A stretch of 33,745 nucleotides of DNA, from the NCBI GenBank assembly GCA_031278815.1, contig JAITJS010000145.1, forward strand, positions 1 through 33,745, read 5' to 3'. This document shows, in pieces, positions 7,015 through 14,945 of the stretch; the stretch's first letter is position 1; each line of letters opens with the position of its first letter. The position numbers were made by a program, and so were the translations under genes. The notes under the pieces are model-generated. The model ran no database searches. It had not been told where the DNA came from and saw only the letters and a list, made by a program, of their open reading frames with translations. Source of the DNA: Treponema sp. (GTDB lineage Bacteria > Spirochaetota > Spirochaetia > Treponematales > Breznakiellaceae).

Positions 7015-7840
7015 GGATGGAGCATTGATGTCTCTTATCGAAGGGAAAGCGGCGTGTTCCCCTGATTCGGTCCTGGAGATTCGGGGCTTGTCCCTGGATT
7101 TTTCCATGCCCGGAGGGGATATCCATGCGGTGGATGATGTGGATATAACCGTGCGGAGGGGAAAGATCACTATGCTGGTGGGGGAGAGCGGGAGCGGTAA
7201 ATCCGCCGCCGCCCTGGCGGTCATGGGGGTAGATGCGAAGAACGCCGTTATCAAGGGCGGCCGGATCCTGCTTGCCGGGAGGGATGTGTTATCCATGCCG
7301 AAGAAAGAGAAGCGCTCCTATATTGCCTGTCATGCGGGATTTATTTTTCAGGACCCCATGGACTCCCTGAACCCGCTCTTCACCATAGGGTATCAGCTTA
7401 CGGAAGCCTTGATAAAACTCCAGGGGGTATCAAAAAAACAGGCCCGGGAACTGGCCGTCACCCAACTTAGGGAACTGCGGCTGCCCCAGCCTGAGGAACT
7501 CCTGGGGAAATATCCCTTTATGTTAAGCGGCGGGATGTGCCAGCGGGTGATGATCGCCATGGCCGCCATACGCCGCCCCCCGTTGCTCATCGCCGACGAA
7601 CCCACCACCGCCCTGGATGTAACGGTCCAGACCCAGATCCTGCGGCTGCTTGACCGGATGCGAAAAACCGGGGAAATCGGTATTCTGATGATTACCCACG
7701 ATTTTGGGGTTGTGGCGGAATTGGCGGACGATGTGTACATTATGCGGAACGGCAAAATCGTAGAAAAGGGGGAGGTGGAGGCTATCTTCACCCGGCCCCA
7801 GCGCCCCTATACTCGGGAACTGCTGGATGCGGCCCTCTAA
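6998..7840 (+). CDS. ABC transporter ATPase (NikD/DppD-like)
   Basis: 280 aa from the ATG at 6998, which has GGGGAGG nine bases upstream. An ATG at 7028 is a possible but weaker start. The domain is complete: Walker A GESGSGKS (residues 62-69), Q-loop IFQDPMDSLNPLF, signature LSGGMCQRVMIAMA, Walker B LLIADEPTTALDVT and the switch histidine in MITHDFGVV. Cytoplasmic nucleotide-binding subunit powering import with the next ATPase. It lacks the cysteine-rich C-terminal tail, as is usual for the shorter NikD. In the signature, Met-Cys replaces the more common Gln-x before QRV, a variation seen in other D-type subunits. Confidence 0.9.
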   Translation: MPSVNRDGALMSLIEGKAACSPDSVLEIRGLSLDFSMPGGDIHAVDDVDITVRRGKITMLVGESGSGKSAAALAVMGVDAKNAVIKGGRILLAGRDVLSMPKKEKRSYIACHAGFIFQDPMDSLNPLFTIGYQLTEALIKLQGVSKKQARELAVTQLRELRLPQPEELLGKYPFMLSGGMCQRVMIAMAAIRRPPLLIADEPTTALDVTVQTQILRLLDRMRKTGEIGILMITHDFGVVAELADDVYIMRNGKIVEKGEVEAIFTRPQRPYTRELLDAAL

Positions 7841-7877
7841 AGAGGGGCCCTTGGGAAGACTCAAGAAAGGACGGAGC

Positions 7878-8855
7878 GTGGAATACCTGGTCGAAACAAA
7901 AAATATCCGTAAGTGGTTTGTCAAACCCGGTTTCTTTTCATCCTGCCGGCCCCGAGTTTCGGCGGTATACGATGTGTCCTTGGGGATACCCTGGGGGAGT
8001 TCCCTGGGCTTGATCGGGGAAAGCGGCAGTGGGAAGAGTACCCTGGGCCGCATGATGGCGGGGCTCGAGGTTCCCAGCGAGGGGCAGGTACTCTACCGAG
8101 GCACGGAGATTTCATCCCTTTCCCTCAAGGCTATGCGCCCCTACCGGCGTCATATCCAGATGATCTTTCAGAACAGCGCCGAGGTATTCGATCCTGCCTA
8201 TACCATCGGGCAGAGTATCGGAGAAATGGTGATGAATAACGAGGGTATCCGGGCAAGGGAGAGCCTCCTCCGGGTATATGATATGCTGGAACAGGTCGGC
8301 CTTGACCGATCCTTTGCTGACCGGATGAGTCATGAGATCAGCGGGGGGCAGCGGCAGCGGGCCAACATTGCCCGGGCTCTGGTAGTCCGCCCTGAATTGG
8401 TGGTATGCGACGAGCCAGTTTCCAGTCTGGACTATTCCCTGCGGAAGCAAATCCTGACCCTCCTCAATACCCTGCGAAAAAAATACGGCCTGACCTATCT
8501 CTTTATCACCCACGATCTGTACTGCGTCCCCTATGTATGCAACGGGGTGGCCATTATGTATGGGGGGAAACTCATGGAGCGTTTTGATCTGGACCCCTGT
8601 CCGCTACAGGCTGCGGTCCATCCCTATACCCGGCTGCTCCTTGCCTCAGCTCCGGTAAAGCACCCTTCGGAACGCCGGGATTTCTCGCAGGATCTCCCGG
8701 CAGAAAGTCAGCAGGAGTACACCCTGATACCGGATTCCCGCTCCTGCTGCCGCTTTTACCCTCGCTGTGAAAATGGAGGCCCCCGTTGTTCCCGGGAGGA
8801 GCCGATACTACGGGCCGTCGGGAATCGCCACTGGGCGGCATGCCACCGGACGTAA
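7878..8855 (+). CDS. ABC transporter ATPase (NikE/OppF-like)
   Basis: 325 aa from a GTG at 7878 with AAAGGA about seven bases upstream; the in-frame ATG at 7827 lies inside the previous gene. Walker A is GESGSGKSTLG (residues 48-58), Q-loop IFQNSAEVFDPAY, signature ISGGQRQRANIARAL, Walker B LVVCDEPVSSLD and the switch His in FITHDLYCVPY. The C-terminal extension has CCRFYPRCENGGPRC and a final AACHRT, the cysteine-rich oligopeptide/dipeptide transporter tail whose cysteines may hold an Fe-S cluster or zinc. It forms the second half of the ATPase pair. It is the last gene of the seven-gene operon; no clear terminator follows before the IS1 relic. Confidence 0.9.
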   Translation: MEYLVETKNIRKWFVKPGFFSSCRPRVSAVYDVSLGIPWGSSLGLIGESGSGKSTLGRMMAGLEVPSEGQVLYRGTEISSLSLKAMRPYRRHIQMIFQNSAEVFDPAYTIGQSIGEMVMNNEGIRARESLLRVYDMLEQVGLDRSFADRMSHEISGGQRQRANIARALVVRPELVVCDEPVSSLDYSLRKQILTLLNTLRKKYGLTYLFITHDLYCVPYVCNGVAIMYGGKLMERFDLDPCPLQAAVHPYTRLLLASAPVKHPSERRDFSQDLPAESQQEYTLIPDSRSCCRFYPRCENGGPRCSREEPILRAVGNRHWAACHRT

Positions 8856-8861
8856 CACCCG

Positions 8862-9248
8862 ATGGATGTAAAGAAAGCCATAATCAAATAGGCGGTTGAC
8901 GGGGCCGGGATACGGACAACAGCACGGGGATTGGGGGTAAACACTGATACGGTGATAAAGGAATTAAAAAAAGAGGAAATGCTAGAGTAGGTGAACAAAG
9001 AATACCTTGAATCCCAAGAAAAGGTTACTGTTCGGGTTGAGATGGAGGATCTGAAGAGTTTTTATCAAGACAAAAAGCATCAAATCTGGCTGTGGTGGGC
9101 CATTGAGCCGGACACGGGAGCAGTGGTGGGTTTCTGGTTTGGGAGGAGGGAACATCCAAATATGGATAAGCTGTTGGGATTACTTGAGCCGCTTAAGCTA
9201 GGGGTGTATACGGACGGTAAGTATGTATATTCCCAGGGAACGGGGTAA
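8862..9248 (+). pseudogene. IS1-family transposase remnant with two in-frame stops
   Basis: One frame from ATG 8862 to the stop ending 9248 reads as a degraded IS1 transposase broken by TAG at 8889-8891 and 8988-8990. The first third (AVDGAGIRTTARGLGVN, then TDTVIKELKKEE) matches the InsA-like helix-turn-helix region. The rest (VEMEDLKSFYQDKKHQIWLW, WAIEPDTGAVVGFWFGRR, VYTDGKYVYS) matches the DDE catalytic region of InsB: WxFxxxKKxxxWLWxAId and YTDG are diagnostic. The usual first Asp of LDEMWSF has become Glu-Met-Glu-Asp, and the part after YTDG is lost. I see no terminal inverted repeats or target duplication, so the element is a dead fragment. It lies between the ABC operon and nagA. Confidence 0.75.
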
Positions 9249-9483
9249 CACAAGCACTCAGGAAACATTCCAGACCCCCTTTGCTCACCCCCTCTCCTGC
9301 TGGGGAAGCCTCTCCCTGAGGAGGCCCGCTAAGCTGGAGTGAAGGTCCATAAGTCCGTAGCATGGGCAAAGGAATTGCATTATACTGTAACCTAAGTTCG
9401 ATGGGCTGCTTATGAAGCGCCTTCGGCCATTTTGAAATAGGTTTATTAGGAATTAAAGTAAAAAAGCGTACAATGGAGTTGTA
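9249..9483. other. Gap between the IS1 relic and nagA, with a possible nag promoter
   Basis: No convincing gene is visible; open frames here are short and do not continue the IS1 transposase. A TATACT at 9381-9386 could be a -10 element, but no good -35 lies 16-18 bases upstream. TTGAAA near 9433 with TAAAGT 16 bases later is a second weak candidate. The nagA ribosome site GGAG lies six bases before its ATG. Confidence 0.25.
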
Positions 9484-10665
9484 ATGGTTCCTATCTGTTT
9501 GCATAACGGAACGGTCATGACCGGTTTCGCATCTATGGAACACTGTGCGGTATTGCTTGAAGAAGGTATGGTGCAGGATGTCTTTTCCCAAAGACGGTTT
9601 GAACAGAAACAGTTCGCCCCGGATGTCCAGCTTATTGATGTGCAGGGCGCGTATATTGCCCCGGGATTCATTGATACCCATATTCATGGTTTCGGCGGTT
9701 ATGGCACTGAGGACGCTTCCACCGATTCGATCCTAGAAATGTCCCGGTTGCTGGTCCAATACGGGGTAACTGCCTTTAATCCTACCATCTATCCCGGCGA
9801 TTATGAACAGATGCTCGCCGCAGTAACCCAAACTGCTGCGGCTATCGGCAGAGAATCCGGGGCCCGTATCATGGGCCTGCACCTGGAAGGCCCCTTTCTC
9901 TCTCCAACCCGCTTGGGGGTCCAGAAGCCTGAAACCCTCAAACCGGTGAACCTGGCCTTCATGGAACAACTCTGGGAGGCTTCCCAGGGGCATATCGTCA
10001 ACATGACCGTGGCTCCGGAAATCAAGGGTATGCGGGAATTGGCCCTCTATTGTATCAAGCAGGGGATCATCCCCCAGGCAGGTCATACGGATGCGCAATA
10101 CGAAAACATGGTGGAAGGTATGCAGGCAGGGATCCTCCATGCAACCCACCTGTTTAACGCCATGAGTAAGCTGGACCATCGAAACCCCAATGCAGTAGGG
10201 GCGATCCTCATCCATCCTGAAATGTCCTGTGAAATCATTGCCGATGGGTGTCATGTGCACCCCGACCTGTTTAAGCTGCTGCAACGGGATAAACCCCTTG
10301 ACAAGATCGTCCTGGTTACGGACGGGCTCAAACCCACGGAACAGCGGGAAGGTCCCTTCTTTGCCAATGGGGAAGAGGTGGTGTTCCATGACGGGACCTT
10401 CCATCGGAAACAAGATGATGTCATTGCCGGTTCAGCCCTGACCATGATCCAGGGAATCAAGAACCTGGTGTCCTTTGGATTCAGCTTGGAAGATGCGGTC
10501 AAGGCGGCCAGTTTCAATCCTGCCCATGTTATGGGGTATCGGCGAAAAGGGTCGATTGTTCCCGGAAGGGATGCGGATGTAACGGTATTTGATAGGGACT
10601 TTAGCGTATTATTGGTTATCGCCGGGGGTATCATCAAAAAGAATTGTTGGGTAAGGAGCGAATAA
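9484..10665 (+). CDS. nagA: N-acetylglucosamine-6-phosphate deacetylase
   Basis: 393 aa, normal family length. The enzyme removes acetate from GlcNAc-6-phosphate in the cytoplasm, giving glucosamine-6-phosphate for NagB. Amidohydrolase motifs are in order: [13 protein letters not shown] (H66, H68), [11 protein letters not shown] with metal ligand E135, GHTDA (H201), ATHLFNAM (H222), a DGCHVHP substrate loop, catalytic Asp in VTDG (D280) and GSALTM. The metal and catalytic residues are intact. GGAG six bases upstream supports the ATG at 9484. The stop overlaps the nagB start (TAATG), so the two are translated together. No GntR or ROK regulator gene is nearby. In spirochaetes the substrate could come from chitin or peptidoglycan; the window itself encodes a GH18 lipoprotein. 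Confidence 0.95.
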   Translation: MVPICLHNGTVMTGFASMEHCAVLLEEGMVQDVFSQRRFEQKQFAPDVQLIDVQGAYIAPGFIDTHIHGFGGYGTEDASTDSILEMSRLLVQYGVTAFNPTIYPGDYEQMLAAVTQTAAAIGRESGARIMGLHLEGPFLSPTRLGVQKPETLKPVNLAFMEQLWEASQGHIVNMTVAPEIKGMRELALYCIKQGIIPQAGHTDAQYENMVEGMQAGILHATHLFNAMSKLDHRNPNAVGAILIHPEMSCEIIADGCHVHPDLFKLLQRDKPLDKIVLVTDGLKPTEQREGPFFANGEEVVFHDGTFHRKQDDVIAGSALTMIQGIKNLVSFGFSLEDAVKAASFNPAHVMGYRRKGSIVPGRDADVTVFDRDFSVLLVIAGGIIKKNCWVRSE

Positions 10666-11462
10666 TGCGTCTTGTGATTCATAAGGATTACCAGGAAGCT
10701 AGTCGTTGGGCTGCCTCGTATATCGTGGACCGAATCAAGGGCTTTGATCCCCGGCCTGAGCGGCCCTTTGTGCTGGGACTACCCACCGGTTCAAGCCCCT
10801 TAGGTATTTACCAGGAGCTTATCCGTGCCTACCGGGAGGGGCAGGTATCCTTTGCCCGGGTGGTTACCTTTAATATGGACGAATACGTGGGCCTTGGACC
10901 GGATCACCCCCAGAGTTACCACCGCTTCATGTGGGATAATTTTTTTACCCATATAGATATCCCTCAAAACCAGGTCCATATCCTTAATGGCATGGCCCCG
11001 GACGTGCGCGCAGAGTGCCGCGCCTATGAAGACCGGATCGCCTCCGCCGGAGGTATTGAGCTATTCCTGGGAGGTATGGGCTCTGACGGGCATATTGCCT
11101 TTAATGAGCCCGGTTCTTCCTTGCAGTCCCGGACCAGGGTAAAGACCCTCACCACCAATACGAAAATGGCTAATGCCCGCTTCTTTGATGGGGACGTGAG
11201 CAAGGTTCCGAGTACTGCCCTTACCGTGGGGGTGGGGACCATCATGGAGGCCCGGGAAGTGCTCATTCTGGTAAGCGGCCATACTAAGGCGTGGGCACTT
11301 CAGGCCGCAGTGGAAGGCGGGGTCAACCATATCTGGACCCTTTCTTGTCTCCAAATGCACCCCAAGGCCATCATTGTCTGTGATGAAGATGCCACGGATG
11401 AACTTAAAGTAGGGACGGTCCGTTACTTTAAGGACATTGAGGGGATGTACCAAGGGCAGTAA
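10665..11462 (+). CDS. nagB: Glucosamine-6-phosphate deaminase
   Basis: 265 aa from the ATG at 10665, which shares its A with the nagA stop and has AAGGAG upstream. It converts glucosamine-6-phosphate to fructose-6-phosphate and ammonia, linking amino sugars to glycolysis. The catalytic residues fall at the same numbers as in E. coli NagB: D72 in NMDEYVGL, D141 and H143 in [14 protein letters not shown], and E148. [13 protein letters not shown] (phosphate loop) and [11 protein letters not shown] are also typical. The allosteric C-terminal region is present. It is the second gene of a nagA-nagB operon; a small unknown gene follows 52 bases later and may be co-transcribed. Confidence 0.95.
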   Translation: MRLVIHKDYQEASRWAASYIVDRIKGFDPRPERPFVLGLPTGSSPLGIYQELIRAYREGQVSFARVVTFNMDEYVGLGPDHPQSYHRFMWDNFFTHIDIPQNQVHILNGMAPDVRAECRAYEDRIASAGGIELFLGGMGSDGHIAFNEPGSSLQSRTRVKTLTTNTKMANARFFDGDVSKVPSTALTVGVGTIMEAREVLILVSGHTKAWALQAAVEGGVNHIWTLSCLQMHPKAIIVCDEDATDELKVGTVRYFKDIEGMYQGQ

Positions 11463-11514
11463 CCTAAGGAGGTACTGCAGGGCCCCAAAGTCCCAAAGGA
11501 ATGTGAAGGTGAGC

Positions 11515-11910
11515 ATGCATCCAAAACTGAAAGTCTTTACCGATACCTTGGAAGCGCTTTTCCATGAGGTTGATGAAGCCTTAGAAACCCGATGGGGGGA
11601 TTGTTTTACGCTGCACCCCAACCGGCCCAAACGGAACGAAACCGCTAATCCTGAAATGGACGGCCTGTTCGAGATAGCCCCAGATTTTACCCTGGGTATC
11701 GGTTCCCAGCAGGGCAGAGGCTATCTTGTCTCCTGCCGGGTGGCTACCCTGGATAAGGTTCCTCCAGAGCAGCTTGAAACCTTCATAAATACCGCGGCAG
11801 CAATCATCCGGGACAAACTGCCTGTCTATTTCCCGAATAGACACCTTGAAGTGATTCGGGACGGCAAGGGCTACAAGATAATCGGGGACTTTTCTTTAGG
11901 AGACCGTTAA
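11515..11910 (+). CDS. Small conserved-looking hypothetical protein
   Basis: 131 aa. I prefer the ATG at 11515 (MHPKLKVFTDTLEALFHEVD), with AAGGTGA upstream, over an in-frame start at 11437 that lies inside nagB. The protein is soluble and acidic, with no signal peptide or membrane segment. It appears to have an N-terminal helix, a WGD...HPNRPKRNETANPEMDG stretch, then alternating strand and helix ending VIRDGKGYKIIGDFSLGDR. I do not recognise a named family. Base composition and codon use resemble its neighbours, so it is likely real. It lies 52 bases after nagB on the same strand. Confidence 0.6.
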   Translation: MHPKLKVFTDTLEALFHEVDEALETRWGDCFTLHPNRPKRNETANPEMDGLFEIAPDFTLGIGSQQGRGYLVSCRVATLDKVPPEQLETFINTAAAIIRDKLPVYFPNRHLEVIRDGKGYKIIGDFSLGDR

Positions 11911-11994
11911 GCTACCGGCTCGCGGGCTCCCGTAGTACCGCTTATAGCGATACGGCTAAAAACCCGGCTGAGTACCAACGGGAAGGCCTAGGGG

Positions 11995-12340
11995 TTCTTC
12001 TTTTATGCGGGGCACGGGGTACAGTCCAGGGTGGACAATTACCTGATTCCGGTAAACGCGGACATAAAGAGCGAGTCCTTTCTCGGTTAAGATCGCTGCA
12101 AATGCAGGCGGTCCTGGACGAGCTTAACCAGGCGGGGAATGCCCAGAACATCGTGGTGCTGGAGGCCTGCCGGGACAACCCCTTTAGCTGGGGCTGGAGC
12201 GGGAACCAGGGCCTCAAGGTCGTAACCATGCAGCCTGCGGACCGCATTATCGTAACGCCACCAGTGCGGGAAAAACCGCCGCTGACGGTACCGGGCGGGA
12301 CGTGTTTGACCGGACCGGATTTGTCAAGTACGCCGCCACA
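11995..12340 (+). pseudogene. Caspase-like (peptidase C14) gene remnant
   Basis: Pieces of a caspase p20-like domain lie in three successive frames. At 11995-12087 the frame reads FFFYAGHGVQSRVDNYLIPV and NADIKSESFL, with the catalytic His in YAGHG (12013-12015), then hits TAA at 12088. The next frame (from about 12090) reads LQMQAVLDELNQAGNAQNIV, then VLEACRDNPF with the catalytic Cys at 12168-12170. A third frame from about 12251 reads ATSAGKTAADGTGRDVF, the loop that follows in treponemal C14 peptidases. The N-terminal third is missing. With two frame changes and lost ends this cannot make an active protease. It is adjacent to a broken lipoprotein gene in a decayed stretch. Confidence 0.75.
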
Positions 12341-12360
12341 GACGGATGGCGGCGTTTTTT

Positions 12361-12729
12361 CTACGCTATATTGGGGCAGGGATTTCGTCTAACGTTCCGG
12401 CATGATATACTACCTTTTACATTGAACGGACATACTATGCTTGTTCCCAGTTCATCTTCCTTTCCTGGGTTAAGCTGTAATGATTGAGTCCATTCTTTAT
12501 TGAGTATCCTATTGCGGTCTATAAAAACCCTCATAAGTTCAATAGTTTGTTTGTGTGAGCTTTCATTTTTTATGGTAAAATGCGGTTCTAATATAATTCT
12601 TGAATAATCAGTTTCCACATCATGAGATTCACATCCTCCAAGAAAGATTAAACCAATTACGCATATACGCGTCAGAGTGATTAAAGGGGAACGTTGTTTT
12701 CCCTGCTTATACTTTCAAACCATCCTCAT
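12361..12729 (-). pseudogene. Lipoprotein gene remnant with early stop
   Basis: On the minus strand a frame starts ATG AGG ATG GTT TGA at 12729, so it stops at codon 5, then stays open to 12361. After the stop it encodes a basic stretch (KYKQGKQRSPLITLTRICV) and a lipobox (IGLIFLGGC), then about 70 residues (DYSRIILEPHFTIKNES, RVFIDRNRILNKEWTQ) that I cannot place in a family. The last 17 residues look foreign and overlap the end of the caspase relic, so the 3' end is probably lost too. A GTG further in (about 12618) could still start a signal-less fragment. It lies just downstream of hisD and may once have been its operon partner. Confidence 0.5.
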
Positions 12730-12740
12730 AGCCTCTCCAT

Positions 12741-14033
12741 TCATAACGATCCGCTTATCCGGCTTAGGACACTTTCCGCATGGGCTATAAGTCCCTCAGA
12801 CCGGGCGATCCGTTCCGCGACACGACAGGCTTGGTCGTAGCCTGGACCCGAGGTACAGCGAAGGGTGGTAAGGGTTTTAAGGAAGTGGCGCACCGAGAGC
12901 CCCCCGGTAAAACGAGCGCTCCCGGAGGTGGGCAGAGTATGATTGATCCCTGCAGCATAATCCCCCAGGGCTTCTACGGCATGTTTCCCGATGAACAAAG
13001 AACCGTAATTTCTCAACTGAGGAACCCAGGATTCCGGATCCGCCACTTGTAGTTCCAGGTGTTCCGGGGCAATGGTGTTGGCAATCCGGATCGCTTCTTC
13101 TTTGGACTGATAGATGATAATAAGCCCCCCGGTGTCCAGGGAAGAGCGGGCAACAGAAGCGGTGGGCAAACCAGAAAGTCGTATTTCCAGCCTTTGTAGG
13201 ACCTGATCCGCCAAGGCAGGACTGGGAACGAGCGCTCGGGCGCGGGCATCAGGATCATGTTCGGCCTGGGCTAGCATATCCGCAGCGATAAGATCCGGGG
13301 CTTCCTCGGCAATGATGAGCACATCGGTAGGACCAGCCACCAAATCGATCCCCACCTCGCCGAAAAGTAGCCGTTTTGCGGCGGCTACGTACTTGTTGCC
13401 AGGACCGACGATCACATCGACCTTCGGCACGGTCTGGGTACCCAGGGCCACGGCAGCAACGGCCTGGGCGCCTCCCATCGCAAAAATCCGTCTTGCCCCG
13501 ACAAGATGCGCCGCAGCCATGATACGGGTATCGGGGAGACCGTTTTCCAAAGGAGGAGAACTGACTATGACCTCTTCCACCCCGGCGACACAGGCGGGGA
13601 TGACCCCCATAAGCACCGTGGATATCAGAGGAAAACGGCCTGCCGGAACATAGACTGCGGCTCTTTGTACCGGGATTACCTGTTGGCCTGTAATCAGCCC
13701 GGGGGTCAGGGGATATTCAAAATTAACCAACTGGGCCTTCTGTTGCTGCGCGAAACCGCGGATATGGTCTCCAGCTACTTCCAAAGCCGCAGCCAGTTTC
13801 GGTTCCCTCTGTTTGAACTGCTCCCCTACAGCCTGTACGAGCTCAGCGGGTACTTCCAGGGTTTCCGGGGAACTTTGGTCAAATTGCAGGGCAAAACGCC
13901 GCACTGCCCGGTCTCCTTCCCGGCGCACCTGGGTAATTATCTCCTGTACGGTAGCGATAAGGCGGGAATCTTCCTTCTGTATGGCAATCCCCTGCCAATA
14001 GGCATCAAATGCTGCACTGCTGATACGGTTCAT
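12741..14033 (-). CDS. hisD: Histidinol dehydrogenase
   Basis: 430 aa, full length. The enzyme oxidises L-histidinol to L-histidine in two NAD-dependent steps, with one zinc per active site. Visible motifs: GGAQAVAAVALGT, VDVIVGPGNKYVAAAKRLLF, LVAGPTDVLIIA, AQAEHDPDAR (zinc Gln and His), APEHLEL (the catalytic Glu-His pair), GDYAAGINHTLPTSGSARF (zinc Asp and substrate His) and IAHAESV (zinc His). All expected residues remain, so it should be active on histidinol or a close analogue. The start overlaps the ispH stop (ATGA), so the two are coupled. No other his gene is in the window, and GINHTLPTSG differs slightly from the common GPNHVLPT, so a related substrate is possible but not shown. Confidence 0.9.
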   Translation of the reverse strand: MNRISSAAFDAYWQGIAIQKEDSRLIATVQEIITQVRREGDRAVRRFALQFDQSSPETLEVPAELVQAVGEQFKQREPKLAAALEVAGDHIRGFAQQQKAQLVNFEYPLTPGLITGQQVIPVQRAAVYVPAGRFPLISTVLMGVIPACVAGVEEVIVSSPPLENGLPDTRIMAAAHLVGARRIFAMGGAQAVAAVALGTQTVPKVDVIVGPGNKYVAAAKRLLFGEVGIDLVAGPTDVLIIAEEAPDLIAADMLAQAEHDPDARARALVPSPALADQVLQRLEIRLSGLPTASVARSSLDTGGLIIIYQSKEEAIRIANTIAPEHLELQVADPESWVPQLRNYGSLFIGKHAVEALGDYAAGINHTLPTSGSARFTGGLSVRHFLKTLTTLRCTSGPGYDQACRVAERIARSEGLIAHAESVLSRISGSL

Positions 14034-14926
14034 AGGTTCTCCCGCCCCATCGGTTCTGCTGCTTGTGCTGAGCTTAGGGCCTTCGCGATCTGATCGACGA
14101 ATTCATCCGGGGTGGAGGCCCCGGTAGCCAGTCCCACTACTGGGTAGGCGCTTATCTCCGGGGGAATCTCAGCGACCGTCTCCACCAACCATGCCTGTTT
14201 TCCCTGGGCCTGGGCAATGGCGAGAAGCCGCCGGGTATTAGCCGATTCCTTACCGCCTAGGATGAGCAGGGCGTCCACCTGAGGACAGAGTTGGCTCAAG
14301 GCATGCTGCCGGTCCCTGGTGGCCTTACAGATGGTGTCGATTATTTCCAGATGAGGAAAATATGCCTGAATTGCCTGGGCAATACCCTGATATTCCTCAG
14401 GGGCAATGGTAGTTTGTCCTAGGAGCGCAGTCTTGGCAGTAGGGACATTATGATAGAGGGTTTCCGCCCGTTCTTTGGCTTCTACCGGATCTGCAACCAC
14501 AAAACAAGCCGGAGCATAGCCCTGGATGCCGATCACCTCCCCGTGGTACCGTTCTCCTGCAAGAAATATGCAGTACCCTGCATCAGTAAGAAAACGAGCT
14601 TTCATCTGGCTTTTTTTAACCCTAGGGCACGTCGCATCTACGAGACAGGCACCTTTGTATGACAAGATACTTTCCAATTGAGGGATGATCCCGTGGGCCC
14701 TGATGATCACTACCGCGGACGCTAGGTCTTCAGGGAGCTCAGTTTCGTTCAGCACTTCCAGCCCTTGGCTACGGAACTGTTCCAAGACCTGGGGATTATG
14801 GATCAGGGGTCCCAAGGTGAACACCCGCTGAACACCCGCAGCAGCCTTTACCGCTTCCTCCGCCATAGTTACTGCCCGGCGTACTCCCATGCAATACCCC
14901 AGGACTTCCGCCTTAATCAGGTTCAT
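14030..14926 (-). CDS. ispH: 4-hydroxy-3-methylbut-2-enyl diphosphate reductase
   Basis: 298 aa. IspH (LytB) is the last step of the MEP pathway, reducing HMBPP to IPP and DMAPP with a [4Fe-4S] cluster. The three cluster cysteines are C12 in GYCMGVRRA, C100 in DATCPRV and C200 in DTICKAT. The pocket residues H43 (IHNPQ), H78 (RAHG), H128 and E130 (ERYHGEV) and QTTI are present. The ATG at 14926 lies 19 bases after secF; only AAAGG directly abuts it, so initiation may depend on coupling to secF. It shows that this organism makes isoprenoids by the MEP route. The end overlaps hisD by four bases. Confidence 0.95.
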   Translation of the reverse strand: MNLIKAEVLGYCMGVRRAVTMAEEAVKAAAGVQRVFTLGPLIHNPQVLEQFRSQGLEVLNETELPEDLASAVVIIRAHGIIPQLESILSYKGACLVDATCPRVKKSQMKARFLTDAGYCIFLAGERYHGEVIGIQGYAPACFVVADPVEAKERAETLYHNVPTAKTALLGQTTIAPEEYQGIAQAIQAYFPHLEIIDTICKATRDRQHALSQLCPQVDALLILGGKESANTRRLLAIAQAQGKQAWLVETVAEIPPEISAYPVVGLATGASTPDEFVDQIAKALSSAQAAEPMGRENL

Positions 14927-14945
14927 CCTTTGTTTTTTAGCAGAC

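Noticed and set aside
9193-9687. 164-codon minus-strand open frame opposite the nagA start
   Set aside because: Runs antisense to nagA and the IS1 relic; low-complexity tail and no known domain.
13506-14093. Long plus-strand frame opposite hisD and ispH
   Set aside because: A mirror frame of two well-identified genes.
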